A stretch of DNA of 34,979 nt from Byssothecium circinans (taxonomy: Eukaryota > Ascomycota > Dothideomycetes > Pleosporales > Massarinaceae). The stretch lies in NCBI GenBank assembly GCA_010015675.1, contig ML977034.1, positions 196,569 through 231,547 of the forward strand. The letters run 5' to 3'. Below, in pieces: positions 20,215 to 29,829 of this stretch. Within the stretch, counting starts at the first letter, position 1. Every line of letters begins with the position of its first letter. The position numbers and the translations under genes were made by a program. The notes beneath the pieces were generated by a model that was not told where the DNA came from, ran no database searches, and saw nothing but the letters and a program-made list of their open reading frames with translations.

Positions 20215-21666
20215 ATCAGGTTCTAGTTCCCGCAGCCTTATTCAAAAAGTGCATGAGTCGGGTCCAAGAAGAGGAAAGAAAACAACCCACCCTCCTCTCG
20301 TATATGTATGCACAATGTACCCACGCTCTCTCCCGCCGCAATCCTCCTCCAACGCCGCTGTTCGGTATCTCACAGACGAGGCCGCTACGGAACGGACGGA
20401 AGTTTGTATGTACGTTGGTATCTCTGTGGATGCTCGTTTTGTTTTGTTTCGCAGCGCACGACGTCCGAAGTCTCGAGCTCCGAGGTGAGGTGAGCGCGGT
20501 ACGTGACGTGAGAGCGATTCGGGGGTGCGACGGAGCGGGATATGGGAGCGCCTGGTGCAAGCGCGCACTGGTCGGGATAACAATGGGGATCGCGGGCTCG
20601 ATGCACTCTACAGCGGAGAAGACGAAGAAGATGAGATCCGGATACTCGGTGTCTCGCAGCGGAGTCTCGTTGGTATTATCTTCGTTTCGCGGGTTCCGCG
20701 TCGCCGGGCGTTACTCGGGGTAAGTAAATCGCGAGATCCGGGCGGCGCGGTAGTTCGCGGAGATTCAGTGGCTCGAAGAGATTACCTGCCCACAAGCCGA
20801 TGACGTTATCGATAACTCTAATCCTGTTGTACTGTACTTAGAGAACTGCGATATGAAAGATGTGAGGATTTGAATGGGTAGCTTTACTTGAGTGGGTCTT
20901 GGTAGCCATGGGGATGGGATGGGACTTGATATTCCGCCATCATACAGTAATCATCGGGAAGCAGACGTCAAACGACGTCATTACTATTCACCGGCCGCTC
21001 GCGACGATCCGTCTCCAAACAAACACGAAACGAAATAGGCGCGCGCGCGTAAATACACATCACAATTCTAATTCCGCATGATTAGTCCGCAAGCAGCACC
21101 GAATATTTTTTTATTAAGGAACAAGTCCAGACATATTTCTCCTTCGTCCAACCTTGCACATGCCTCCACATGGCACATGGCACACCCCCGCCCCGTTTGC
21201 GTGCACCCGTTGTGACCTGTCAAAACGCAACCCCACCAGACCCAGTCCGTACCAGCATTGCCCAATTCACTCCAGAAAACGTGAGATAAATATTCAAAAA
21301 TGTATTCATTATCCTAACAGCCATGATCCTTCCAATCCTCCTACCATTCATTCAGACCTCCCACCCAACCACATCTCATCCAAGAGGTAACCCATCCCCC
21401 AATAAACGCCATGATTCAAAACGGCAAACGCCAAAAAGGTATCGAAGAAAAGCAAAAGCAAGCGCAAGCGCTGAGGTGCTCGCTGTGCTGTGCCCGGTGA
21501 GTGATGGACTCCGGCAATGCAGAGGGGAGAACAGATATGCAAGATGAGATAAGAAGAGGGTGAGGCGGAAGGCAACCCAGTATCCAAAGGCCTCCCCAAG
21601 GTACACAGCAAGGAGAGATGAGGTAAAAAGAAGACTGATGGAAAGGGAAGCTGAGGACGACGGCGT
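20215..21666. other. Intergenic region between WD40 gene promoter and RNR 3' end
   Basis: About 1.45 kb. The left part (20215-21000) is upstream of the WD40 gene and holds several TGACGT-type motifs. The right part (21300-21666) is downstream of the RNR gene and probably its 3' UTR, with many short A-rich runs. A CG-alternating run (GCGCGCGCG) lies near 21042. Open frames such as 20525-20803 plus are not protein-like. Confidence 0.5.
20964..20980. promoter_or_regulatory. Pair of GACGTCA (CRE/ATF-like) motifs
   Basis: GACGTCA occurs at 20964-20970 and again at 20974-20980, ten bases apart, which is one helical turn. Further TGACGT-like sites lie at about 20504 and 20800. They are about 750, 590 and 290 bases upstream of the WD40 gene start. 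bZIP factors of the ATF/CREB class bind this core. That they act on this gene is inference. Confidence 0.4.
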
Positions 21667-23069
21667 CTAAAAGTCTTCGTCAAAGTTGAAATCCCCAGAC
21701 TGTCCCTGGTCCTCGCCTGGTGACGAGGCCTCGTCAGTCTTCTTCGTGCTGGCCATGACACCGGCCTTTTGGTAGTCACCGACGCGCTTCTCGAAGAAGT
21801 TGGTCTTGCCCGCTAGGGAGATGTTCTCCATAAAGTCGAAGGGGTTGGTAGCGTTGTAAAACTTGGTGTTGCCGAGGGAGAGGAGCAGACGGTCGGCGAC
21901 GAACTCAATATACTGGCACATGAGGTCAGCGTTCATGCCGAGCAGAGCGCAAGGAAGCGCCTCAGTCAAGAACTCCTTCTCAATGGTCACTGCTTCAGTG
22001 ATGATGCTCTCGACGAGCTCCTTGCCGGGGCGGTTGTTGAGGAGAGAGAAGAGCAGGCAGGCGAAGTCGGTATGCATGCCCTCGTCGCGGGAGATAAGCT
22101 CGTTGGAGAAGGTGAGGCCGGGCATTAGACCGCGCTTCTTGAGCCAGAAGATGGACGCGAAGGAGCCGCTGAAGAAGATACCCTCGACGGCAGCGAAGGC
22201 AATGAGACGCGTCGCGAAGGTGGAGTTCTTGTCGGAGATCCATCGCAGGGCCCAGTCGGCCTTCTTGCGGATGCAGGGAACTGTGTCGCGTTAGACGCGT
22301 CCATTGAATATTACACGCGACCACTTACTGTTGTCAATGGCATTGAAAAGATATGTGCGCTGCTTGGGCTCGCTGATGTAGGTGTCGATCAACAGAGAGT
22401 ATGTCTCCGAGTGGATGTTCTCCATCATGATCTGGAAACCATAGAAGCATCGCGCCTCAGGTATTTGTACCTCCCCGCTGAATCGCTCGACCAAGTTCTC
22501 ATTGACGATGCCGTCCGACGCGGCGAAGAAGGCGAGGACGTGGGAAATGAAGAAGCGCTCGTCGTCGTTCAATCGCTTGTTCCAATCGTGGAGGTCCTTG
22601 GAGAGATCGATCTCTTCAGCGGTCCAGAAGGAGGCTTCGGCCTTCTTGTACATCTGCCAGACCTATGATGATTCATGTCAGCCATCATGATCGCGAGGTG
22701 GGGCCAAGTGAAGGTCGTGACGCGTCGACTTACATCGTGGTACTTGATGGGGAACAGGACGAACCGGTGAGGGTTCTCCTGGAGCAGAGGCTCCTCGGCC
22801 TCCTCTGGCTTGATCGTCTCAGCAATGGTAGGCTTCTTGGACGCGTCCTCGACCTCTTCAACGAGATCGGGTATGCCAACAATAGGCTTGAACACGTTCT
22901 CTTTGTTTTCGGTCGTCTCGAAGTTGAGCTTCTTCGCCGGGGAATCCGACATCTTGAGCGTCTCAATTGCTGAAGCAGCCTACTCCACGCGTCAGTACAC
23001 TCGCATCTATCAATGCGGCAAGCAACTGAGGTGTACCTTTTTCGAAGGCGTTATCTGAACGGGAGACAT
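21667..23069 (-). CDS. rnr2: Ribonucleotide reductase small subunit (R2), 408 aa, four exons
   Basis: Minus-strand exons 23069-23037, 22979-22734, 22662-22329 and 22280-21667; introns of 57, 71 and 48 nt, total 408 aa. The 11-codon first exon ([11 protein letters not shown]) joins to AASAIETLK before the internal [11 protein letters not shown], so a start at 22952 would truncate it. R2 motifs: [12 protein letters not shown] (iron ligand D112), [15 protein letters not shown] (iron ligands E174 and H177, radical tyrosine Y181), and [17 protein letters not shown] with the second Glu/His pair. The end FNFDEDF is the tail that docks on the large subunit. With the large subunit it reduces ribonucleoside diphosphates to deoxy forms and limits dNTP supply. 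MCB (ACGCGT) motifs sit in each intron and upstream. A TATA-like TTTTATAA lies about 150 bp before the ATG. Confidence 0.97.
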
Positions 23070-24035
23070 TGTGAGGTGTGAGTGACAATTAAAGGCGCGA
23101 GGGATGACAGGCGTCGTTCAAGAAGACGTGATGTCAAGAATAAATGTGTGGTAGTGGCGAAGGAATTGATGATGCTGTGGATGATGGTGGACAAAGAGAG
23201 CGTGGACGCGACTCTTATAAAAACACGTCGGCACGTCGGAGCCAAGTCACGTGGCCACTCGATCGACCCTCGCGGCTGGCGCTATGACGTTTCTAGGCCG
23301 CCGCATCGGTCTGTCGATATCATTTGTTCCTGGATCAAACTTCTGCCTACAACTAAGCATCATTAACAATCCAAGCCCGCGCTTTCCATCAACACCAGTG
23401 TTAAGTCTCTACGAACTTCAAGATCCTACTTCTCTCAACATCCGTATTCTTCAATGTTCCTCGCGGCGACCAGCCACGGGCTTTCGCGGTCGCAAACAGT
23501 CCGTGCTCTACGCGTCGATGTAGCAGAACGCGCTCTGATTCGGCTGGACCCACCACAACAATCCCACCTCCATGCAGGAACCAACTTGGAAACCTGCAGA
23601 TGCGCTGCATTGAGTCACATCTGCATTTGGCGGCTGGTTCAGATCTCCACCGCGCTTCGAAATCATGTATTCCGAGGGGCGAATTCTGAGCGTGATTGAG
23701 CTTTAAGACGTTACATCCACTGTTTGGATATCTTTAAGGCATGGACATATATTCCTACTCCCAATGTAAGGGTTATCATCGAGTTATATACACATAGTGT
23801 AGTTAAAGTGTTTTCCATACCCTCTTTACGCGCCTGCGTCCCTCGACGCGTTTAACCCCGAGCCCGAGCACACGGAAGATCTCGGATCAGATAAGATTGA
23901 ATTGATAATGCGAAACCCGTTCCGCCCCACTAGCGTCGTCGCAGTAAGCACTCTCTACTGTAACATGTCATTGCGTGATGAAAGGCTGGTTATCGGATCT
24001 TTTTCGTGTTTACGCGTTTTGAGGAGACGCGTCTC
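22207..24035. promoter_or_regulatory. Cluster of nine ACGCGT (MluI cell-cycle box) motifs
   Basis: ACGCGT begins at 22207 (exon 4), 22295 (intron 3), 22720 (intron 2), 22841 (exon 2), 22987 (intron 1), 23510, 23846, 24012 and 24027. The last lies in a perfect 12-bp palindrome, GAGACGCGTCTC, at 24024-24035. By chance about 0.4 would be expected in 1.8 kb of even composition. ACGCGT is the core bound by MBF-type (Mbp1/Swi6, Res1/Cdc10) factors that drive G1/S genes, including ribonucleotide reductase genes in yeasts. The link to this gene is inferred from position. Confidence 0.6.
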
Positions 24036-24142
24036 AGTAGTGTGACTAGATATCAAACGCTAGAGAAATGCACGTCATTGACCCATCTCGCGTAGATTGA
24101 AACGCCTTTTGCACGCTCTTCATTCAATCCAAGGTTTGTCCT
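23070..24142. other. RNR upstream intergenic region
   Basis: About 1.07 kb. No credible frame or RNA gene seen. It contains the upstream members of the ACGCGT cluster and forms the boundary between the intact gene block and the decayed region to the right. Confidence 0.5.
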
Positions 24143-24310
24143 CTACTTGGTCGCTCCAGTGTTGGGAGACGACGGGACGTCTGGGTCGCGTGATGTAAGG
24201 ATTACAGTAGAGACATGCTCCTTAAGCGCTGGAGAGAGCTCGTGGCTGTAACGATATCCATCTGGTATGCGGCTGGCTTTAGGTTCGTGTTGAGGTTTGT
24301 TCGGTCGTGT
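24143..24310 (-). pseudogene. Short protein-like fragment, unidentified
   Basis: The minus frame ending at 24143 reads PKASRIPDGYRYSHELSPAL and then HVSTVILTSRDPDVPSSPNT, which has protein-like composition. Upstream of about 24310 the same bases read better on the plus strand as a TPR fragment, so this piece is probably cut there. Family unknown. Confidence 0.3.
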
Positions 24311-24329
24311 GTAGGTGAGGGTGGGTGCG

Positions 24330-24560
24330 ACACAGGTGGCGGAGACGTTCAAGAGGGTGCTTGCGGATAAGCACCTTTCCACGCTGAAGAGCATAGCCAA
24401 CCTGGCGTTGACATACAGCAATCAGGGCCGGTGGAAGGAGGCCGAAGAGTTGGAGGTGCGAGTGATGGAGACGAGCATCCAGGCACGCTGACCAGCACAA
24501 ACAGTCTCGCATTCGTGGCAAAGGACGAACTGGCGCTCTCTAAGCCTATGAACCCACTCA
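24330..24560 (+). pseudogene. TPR-repeat fragment (kinesin light chain/NLR type)
   Basis: Plus-strand translation gives ETFKRVLADKHLSTLKSIAN then LALTYSNQGRWKEAEELEVR VMET. This is the 42-residue TPR unit seen in tandem at the C-terminus of fungal NB-ARC and patatin-type NLR proteins (H-x-x-T-L-x-S-x-x-N-L-A-x-x-Y-x-x-Q-G-R-W-K-E-A-E-E-L). A stop near 24491 in this frame coincides with a shift to another frame that continues the next unit (HPGTLTSTNSLAFVAKD). At most two repeat units remain, with no NB-ARC or effector domain, so this is a frameshifted relic. It abuts the end of an opposite-strand relic at 24558. Confidence 0.6.
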
Positions 24561-25298
24561 ACTGCCCTCAAACTGCCGTAACCCATCTAATGTATTTCGG
24601 ACCCTCTTCGCAAACACCCCACTTCCCCAAATTATAATCTTCGCCATGACCTCGACAAACGCCTTTGCGTGTTCCATCTTCGTCATCCGCCATAAATTCA
24701 TGTGAACACTCTGGTATCTCTCTTTTCCATCACGATAGTGAGCCCACAGCTCGTGTATCGGACTTTCGGTTCCAGACCACCGTATCCTCGCCGCAGCGAA
24801 TAAGATCCAGTATCCGGAGCATGGAGGTAGTGCCGACGGTAGCTTGATTCTGAGCGCCAAAGAGGTCCGCATTGCCTTTGGCTTTAAAAATCAGAAAAGG
24901 GAAATGCAGGCCCATAACGGACGCGTGTGGGTCGGTCTTGAGATAGTTCAGGGTCGGTTGGTGATTCGTGGGGAACCATCCATGGGCAAGGCCAATGCAT
25001 ATATCTGGCTTCGGGGTAGATAATGATTCGGGGTCGGTTTTCAATGTTGTTGAGGTGTACCCAGATGTATATGAGAGGGAATTGCTGTTGAGGGATTCAA
25101 GGTCGGCGGGTGGGCTATTGATCGGAGGGCAGATAATGGGTCCGGCGCTGGAACTGACGCTGTAGGGCCGGTCAGGAAGTGACACCGTTCCTAGGTCCTT
25201 TGGCTCTATAACCATGGGAGATATGGTAAAAGGAGGTGGGACGACGGTTGTCTGCAGTAGCGCCGTTGCGCGTACAGGCTTGAGCTCTTCCTGCTACA
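24558..25298 (-). pseudogene. Frameshifted gene with PD-(D/E)XK-like domain
   Basis: Read on the minus strand from about 25298 (in frame past the ATG at 25215) the chain is Ser/Pro-rich, then PKPDICIGLAHGWF, then GLHFPFLIFKAKGNADLFGA QNQATVG. The block [FP]-F-L-[IV]-[FV]-x-A-K-[GS] followed by A-Q-N-Q resembles a fungus-specific restriction-endonuclease-like (PD-(D/E)XK) domain common in Pezizomycotina. The canonical E of ExK reads K here (FKAK), if alignment from memory is right. Near 24765 the frame ends at TGA, but the next frame carries on with SPIHELWAHYRDGKERYQSV and IIIWGSGVF, the expected end of the domain. A one-base shift has therefore broken it. Domain naming is from pattern memory. 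Confidence 0.55.
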
Positions 25299-25325
25299 GC
25301 TTAATTAGAACCATTGGCCTTTAAT

Positions 25326-25534
25326 ACTTAATATTTCGCTCCACAATCTTTACGGCAGCAACCTCGTTCGTCAAGTTAGAGGCAAGGAACACTCTTCCCA
25401 TGCCGCCCCGGCCGAGCGGCTCCGGCAAGGTCCGTTGTCCGATCGTCCTCATGCTGCGGCCCGGAGTCGGCATTTTGAAGTCAATAGCCTGAGGCGGCTG
25501 CGGAAGGCCGGTCGTGTAGTAGTCCCGCTGTGCG
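25326..25534 (-). pseudogene. Protein kinase N-lobe fragment
   Basis: Minus strand: DYYTTGLPQPPQAIDFKMPT, then RTLPEPLGRGGMGRVFLASN and EVAAVKIVE before a TAA near 25326. LGRGGMGRVFLA is the glycine-rich ATP loop (GxGxxGxV) and AAVK carries the ATP-binding lysine of serine/threonine kinases. The catalytic loop, DFG and the whole C-lobe are missing downstream. Upstream the coding signal ends exactly where the tandem-repeat array begins (about 25535). The fragment cannot encode an active kinase. Confidence 0.65.
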
Positions 25535-26090
25535 GCGGATATTTGGAGCCGACATGAAGCGCCGACTATACGGCGAGAGAGTCCGATGTGACGGCCCGCC
25601 TGTACGGCGACCTCTCTACGGCGACCTCTATGCGGCGACCACGGCGGATATTTGGAGCTAACATAAAGCGCCGACTATACGGCGAGATAGGCCGATGTGA
25701 TGGCCCACCTGCACGGCAACCTCTATGCGGCGACCTCTTTACGGCGACCTCTATGCGGCAATCTCTATGCGGCAACCTCTATGCGGCAACCTCTATGCGG
25801 CGACCTCTATAAGGGGATATTTAGAGCTAACATTAAGTGCCGCTTGCACGGAGGTAGGCTGATGTGACGGCCCGCCTGCACGGTGACCTCTATGCGGCGA
25901 CCACTGTACGGCGGATATCTAGAACTGACATGAAGCGCCGACTATACGGCGAGATAGGCCGATGTGACGGCCCGCCTGCACGGCGGTCTCTGGGCGGCGG
26001 ATATTTAGACCTAACACTGAGTGCCGCTTGCACGGCGAGGTAGGCCGATGTGACGGCCCGCCTGCACAGCAATCTCTATGCGGCGCCGTC
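25535..26090. repeat. Nested tandem repeat (minisatellite), five higher-order units
   Basis: Five units begin with a GCGGATATTTGGAGC-like block at about 25535, 25644, 25813, 25911 and 25997. Each continues with AAGCGCCGACTATACGGCGA or a variant, then GGCCGATGTGACGGCCCGCC, a core of about 75 bp. The unit tail varies in length because a 14-bp motif, CGGCRACCTCTATG, is itself repeated: seven head-to-tail copies fill 25714-25811, and one to three occur in the other units. Unit lengths thus run from about 85 to 170 bp. The motif length is not a multiple of three, and it does not encode a plausible repeat protein. Confidence 0.85.
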
Positions 26091-26226
26091 ATATGGTGCA
26101 CCTAATGCAGCTAGCCTCTGCGAGGGCCGCCGCACATCACTTCCTTGCGACCGCGGTGACTGCTGCAGGAGAGAGAGTAGATATCGCGAACGACACTGTA
26201 GCGAAAATCTTGGGCGACCAGGCATC

Positions 26227-27168
26227 ATGAAGACCGCTCTCGTTACAGGGTAACTATACTCCTTTTCCGCGTAGTCGCTGCTCTGACTTGCAACTACAGG
26301 TGCAGCCCTGGCGGTATCGGCCATGCTCTTGCGCTCGAGCTCAAACAGCGCGGATTAAGAGTGTTTGCAAGTGGCCGGACGTTGGAAAAGATTTCCGATT
26401 TGAAGGAGTCAGGAATTGAATGCGTTGCACTAACAGTTGACGATCCTGTATCCGTTGCTTCTGTGCACGAAGAAATAGTCAGGTTATTGGAAGGCAAAGG
26501 GCTAGACTTCCTCTTCAACAATGCCGGCATGGGTATGCACCAAATACAGTCTTCATATATGGGCATGAGTCTGATTCAATTTGGCAGCTGTTTTCCGGCC
26601 AGCGACTGAAAGCGACCTCGATGTCTGCAAGACCATGTTTGGTTCTAACGTCTTCGGGGTGATTGATATTTGCCAGACATTCCTTCCGGAGTTGCTCGCG
26701 GCGAAAGGGACTATCGTCAACATAGGATCAGTTGCCGGACATCTGCCATTGCCTTTCATGTCTAACTACGCCGCCTCCAAAGCAGCCCTATATGCTTACT
26801 CGGAGTGTATGCGCGTAGAACTTGCCCCGCTGGGGGTCAAGGTCACTTACATCATGACTGGGAACGTCAAGACCAACACCGTCAGTTCGAAATATCATCT
26901 CAAAGAAAACAGTCTTTGGTATCCCATCAAGGACAACTACGAGAAGGAACAAGAGAAGACTGCAACCACGGGCACAGATCCTGCCAAATTTGCAATTCAG
27001 CTTGCGGATCGAATACTCATCAACCGCAAGGATATTGTTTGGGTTGGGCAAGGAGCAACATTGTGTAGGATTGTGGGTGCTTTGGAGAGTTACCTGCCTT
27101 TTCGACTTTGGCCATTTGCATTCTCGCGAGGTTACGGCATGGATCGTATCACTATTCACCGGAAATGA
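26227..27168 (+). CDS. Short-chain dehydrogenase/reductase, AYR1-like, 278 aa, three exons
   Basis: Exons 26227-26249, 26300-26532 and 26588-27168; introns of 50 and 55 nt (GTAACT...TACAG, GTATGC...GGCAG); 278 aa. The 23-nt first exon supplies MKTALVTG, completing the NAD(P)-binding motif TGCSPGGIG. Further SDR landmarks are FNNAG at 80-84, catalytic S133 in NIGSVAG, and the YxxxK pair Y146 and K150 in SNYAASKAAL. The order and the CSPGGIGHALA start resemble fungal 1-acyldihydroxyacetone-phosphate reductases (Ayr1), which act at ER and lipid droplets in phosphatidate synthesis. A hydrophobic C-terminal stretch near 240-265 (VGALESYLPFRLWPFAF) could anchor it to a membrane. Many fungal SDRs share these motifs, so the substrate is inferred. 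All key residues are intact although the surroundings are decayed. Confidence 0.88.
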
Positions 27169-27610
27169 TCGTGTGGGGCTGTGAGCATATATCAGGAAAC
27201 AAGGTCTTTCACTCCACTTTGATTATTAGCAGGCGGAGAGTTATTAAAAATCGCACTGTTACATTGCGTCATCTAAAAATGCCTTAACATGGCTCTGTGT
27301 TCCGGCACGCCCAGAAGCTGAGCTTACTTCGATTGTTCCGAATGGCATCTTGAGCTCCTCTTTCGAGTTGGCAAATAATCCGTATCCGTACGCGGGCTTA
27401 CATGCGCAAGGGAATGAGAGATTTTCTCGGGTGAGCAGGCTACGAGTACCCGTCAGCCCACCTGGATTTCTCAGCTCGGGGACCGATAGCAGTTTTGATA
27501 TGGTCTCATATCTCGCTCCGGCGATCAGTGGATACTAGGGTTCACAGAGGGACCAGGGTAGACAAGTCTTATAAGCTAGAAACGGCGATTAAGCACGAGT
27601 GTGGCAAGGG
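27169..27610. other. Intergenic region
   Basis: About 440 bases downstream of the SDR. A short frame at 27350-27538 has Ser/Pro-rich sequence (VPVSPPGFLSSGTDS) but no start context or splice partner that I can support. Confidence 0.35.
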
Positions 27611-27614
27611 GACG

Positions 27615-28075
27615 GCCAGGGGTTCGCTCCAAGGCTCAGCCTTCTCGGATTTAGAACGAAAAAAGCTGAGTATGGAATTGATACGTCGAAAGCAAGCTTG
27701 CTGAGGAAATTCGCGATGAACAACATCTTTCTTTTGTTCGTGAATAGCACGACAGACTCACACCTAGCGCCCATGCTCAATATGAAATGTACTTCTATTC
27801 TCAATGGCACGTTTGCACCCTGGCTGCTAGAGTTATCGTTAGCCCTAGGATTCATCTCGCTAAGCCTAGTCTGGCTGCAAAAATGTCGAGTGAGTTCGGT
27901 GAGTTTGATTTCTATCTTTTGCCCGTACTTGGGCGCTACTTCGCAAAATGCTAACTACTGTAAAGTTCCTGTAACGATGGGTATCAGGCTGGATGTTTCT
28001 TTTAAAGGGGCCGAGTATGATCTTAGAAGGATACTCTGCGGCAAGTCCACCCTTTTGAAACTCTATTAGATTCCT
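27615..28075 (+). pseudogene. Decayed coding segment, unidentified
   Basis: On the plus strand one frame reads YVESKLAEEIRDEQHLSFVR, then across a TAG near 27745, HAQYEMYFYSQWHVCTLAAR and VIVSPRIHLAKPSLAAKM. Upstream stops in the same frame are TGA and TAG, again explicable as C-to-T changes. A donor-like GTGAGT at about 27890 and a CTAACTACTGTAAAG acceptor near 27966 could mark an intron. A longer open frame across the same bases (27599-28069) has poorer composition and is probably the wrong frame. Family not recognised. Confidence 0.4.
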
Positions 28076-28299
28076 AAGAAATAGTAGGCAAACGGGAGCG
28101 CTTTCTATATTCCTACCCCCTCCAACTACCATGTGATTGTATCTTTACCAAAGCACATTCAAGAATACACAGAGGCGTCTGCAATCTAGCTGTCTTTACA
28201 CGCTTCAGGGCTGACAGGTTGATTGTATCAGGAGCCTTCTCCCGAAATGTTTCCCAATTCTCTGCACTGGTATTTATCGCGATATGCTGTGTGGCAGAG

Positions 28300-28916
28300 C
28301 ACTTAGGCCATCCATTATCGCCGGTAAATACAACCCACCGGAAGTACCTACAGAAAATTCGCGAGCGTTGCAAGGAAGGGGACGACCAGCTGGCTAAGGA
28401 GCGAACGACAGTGGAATGGCTCATTGGAGAGATGGATGTCCAATCTCGGCGCGGGCTTGGCCATCGCACATTTGAAATCCTTTTCCTCGGTAAGTAGCCA
28501 TGTGTCACGGTGTTAAGGAACTGATATTTCCACAGGAGGTCAGATTCTTCGCTTTTACCTCGATTGTCCGAAGGAGTGCTCAGAAAATGCTCGCTTCACG
28601 AACAAGATCCCTCGTTGCGAAGTTCCGGATAAGAAACAAGCATCTCTACATTCTGGATACCGTTCCTTATCAAGCTTGTCATCGGCAATCGATGGAGGTG
28701 AGAGACATGAAGCTGTCAGGAATACTTAAATTAACAGAGTCGAAGCTACGCGGCGATCTGGGAGGCCTTGAACGTGACCTTCCTTAACCAGGAAGAAGAT
28801 TTCAAGCGGTTTTACAACACGTACAGGCAAAGGAAGCTAGTGGTTTGTCGGCTTCCAGAAACCTACCTCGTCACCACCTCAGCTAAGTCAAGACCGCCTC
28901 CAAAAAAGACGGCGTA
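28300..28916 (+). pseudogene. Exon-like remains of an unidentified gene
   Basis: Three plus-strand segments look coding. The first (about 28338-28490) ends at a GTAAGT donor. The second begins after a TTTCCACAG acceptor near 28534 and ends with a GTGAGA donor near 28696 (HLYILDTVPYQACHRQSME). The third begins after a TTAACAG acceptor near 28738 and reads SRSYAAIWEALNVTFLNQEE, DFKRFYNTYRQRKLVVCRLP, ending at TAG 28914-28916. Segments two and three join in phase. No start codon or domain could be found upstream. It may be the 3' half of a real gene whose 5' half is decayed or misread. Confidence 0.4.
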
Positions 28917-28930
28917 GAGGTAGCACCCAG

Positions 28931-29665
28931 GTGCTGCTTAGCACGTCAATTTTCCCACGCAGTATCATTTCTGAGCCGACCGATTTCCCATTTTTAGACA
29001 TTCTGCTGAGTGGTTTATCTATCGACTATCTTCTGGCTTTGGAGAACCCTCGGGAGATGCGAGATTACGGATGCTCTCCCGAGGTCCTTCACCTTCTAGG
29101 CTACATAAACACGGCAGATTATGAGACAGGGAATGATTCGTCACGCAGAGTTAAGGTAGCTCATTCGCTCCTCGCTAAGTGTGAGAACATCGATCAGACT
29201 ACCCCTGAAATTGGAGAAAGCCGCGAGGATATCAAATTGACGGCAGAATCCTACGTCCACATGGCCCGCGTTCTTATCCATTGGCGTCTTCTAAATTCTG
29301 GGATCTGCACCTCCCCGGTACTCGAAGCAGGTGTTCTCAGTAGATGTGTTCTGCGCATCCCCGCCGAGGGCGAACTGTTTACGGCTCAGTATCCACTCGC
29401 CTCAGCATTTCGGGCTATCCTGTTTAGCTCTGAATATGGACAGAAGTGTTATGACGGTTTAAACACCATTTGGACGGATACCACTACAGTAGGTTTATCC
29501 GTCCAATTTCGCAGAAACACAGTTGCTAAGCCTACCCAGAATATCACTCACGCCTTGCGTGTTGCTGACCTGGTCCGCGGAAAGTCTCCGACGAGCATTG
29601 TCGACGTGGACTGGTTAAGGGATGTCATGGAATCGCTCCAAATGAAGGGGTTGAGCCTTAGCTAG
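28931..29665 (+). pseudogene. C-terminal fragment of a fungal transcription factor domain protein
   Basis: An open frame of about 230 useful residues: FLDILLSGLSIDYLLALENP, a helical middle part, TAESYVHMARVLIHWRLLNS, and AEGELFTAQYPLASAFRAIL. This resembles the C-terminal regulatory region of fungal Zn2Cys6 activators (fungal-specific transcription factor domain). No Zn2Cys6 cluster (CxxCxxxxxKCD) is found within 1.5 kb upstream on this strand, and no good ATG precedes the homologous part: the nominal start is a CTG-like codon. It is therefore most likely a truncated relic. Domain identity rests on pattern memory only. Confidence 0.45.
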
Positions 29666-29829
29666 GGGAGTTCGTCGTTGGAGAATACATATCGAATTGG
29701 CCTAACGTTACACCATTCTAAAGGCATACAAGTCATTTACAACTCTTGGTGCGCCCAATTTGCAACATCGGCTCCTGGCAGGTGTAAAGGGCATGGGCTA
29801 TCGTGTACCCAATGCATTAGTGATGTCCG

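Noticed and set aside
25535..26090. Possible CRISPR-like array
   Set aside because: The repeats are contiguous and variants of each other; there are no unique spacers, and the genome is eukaryotic.
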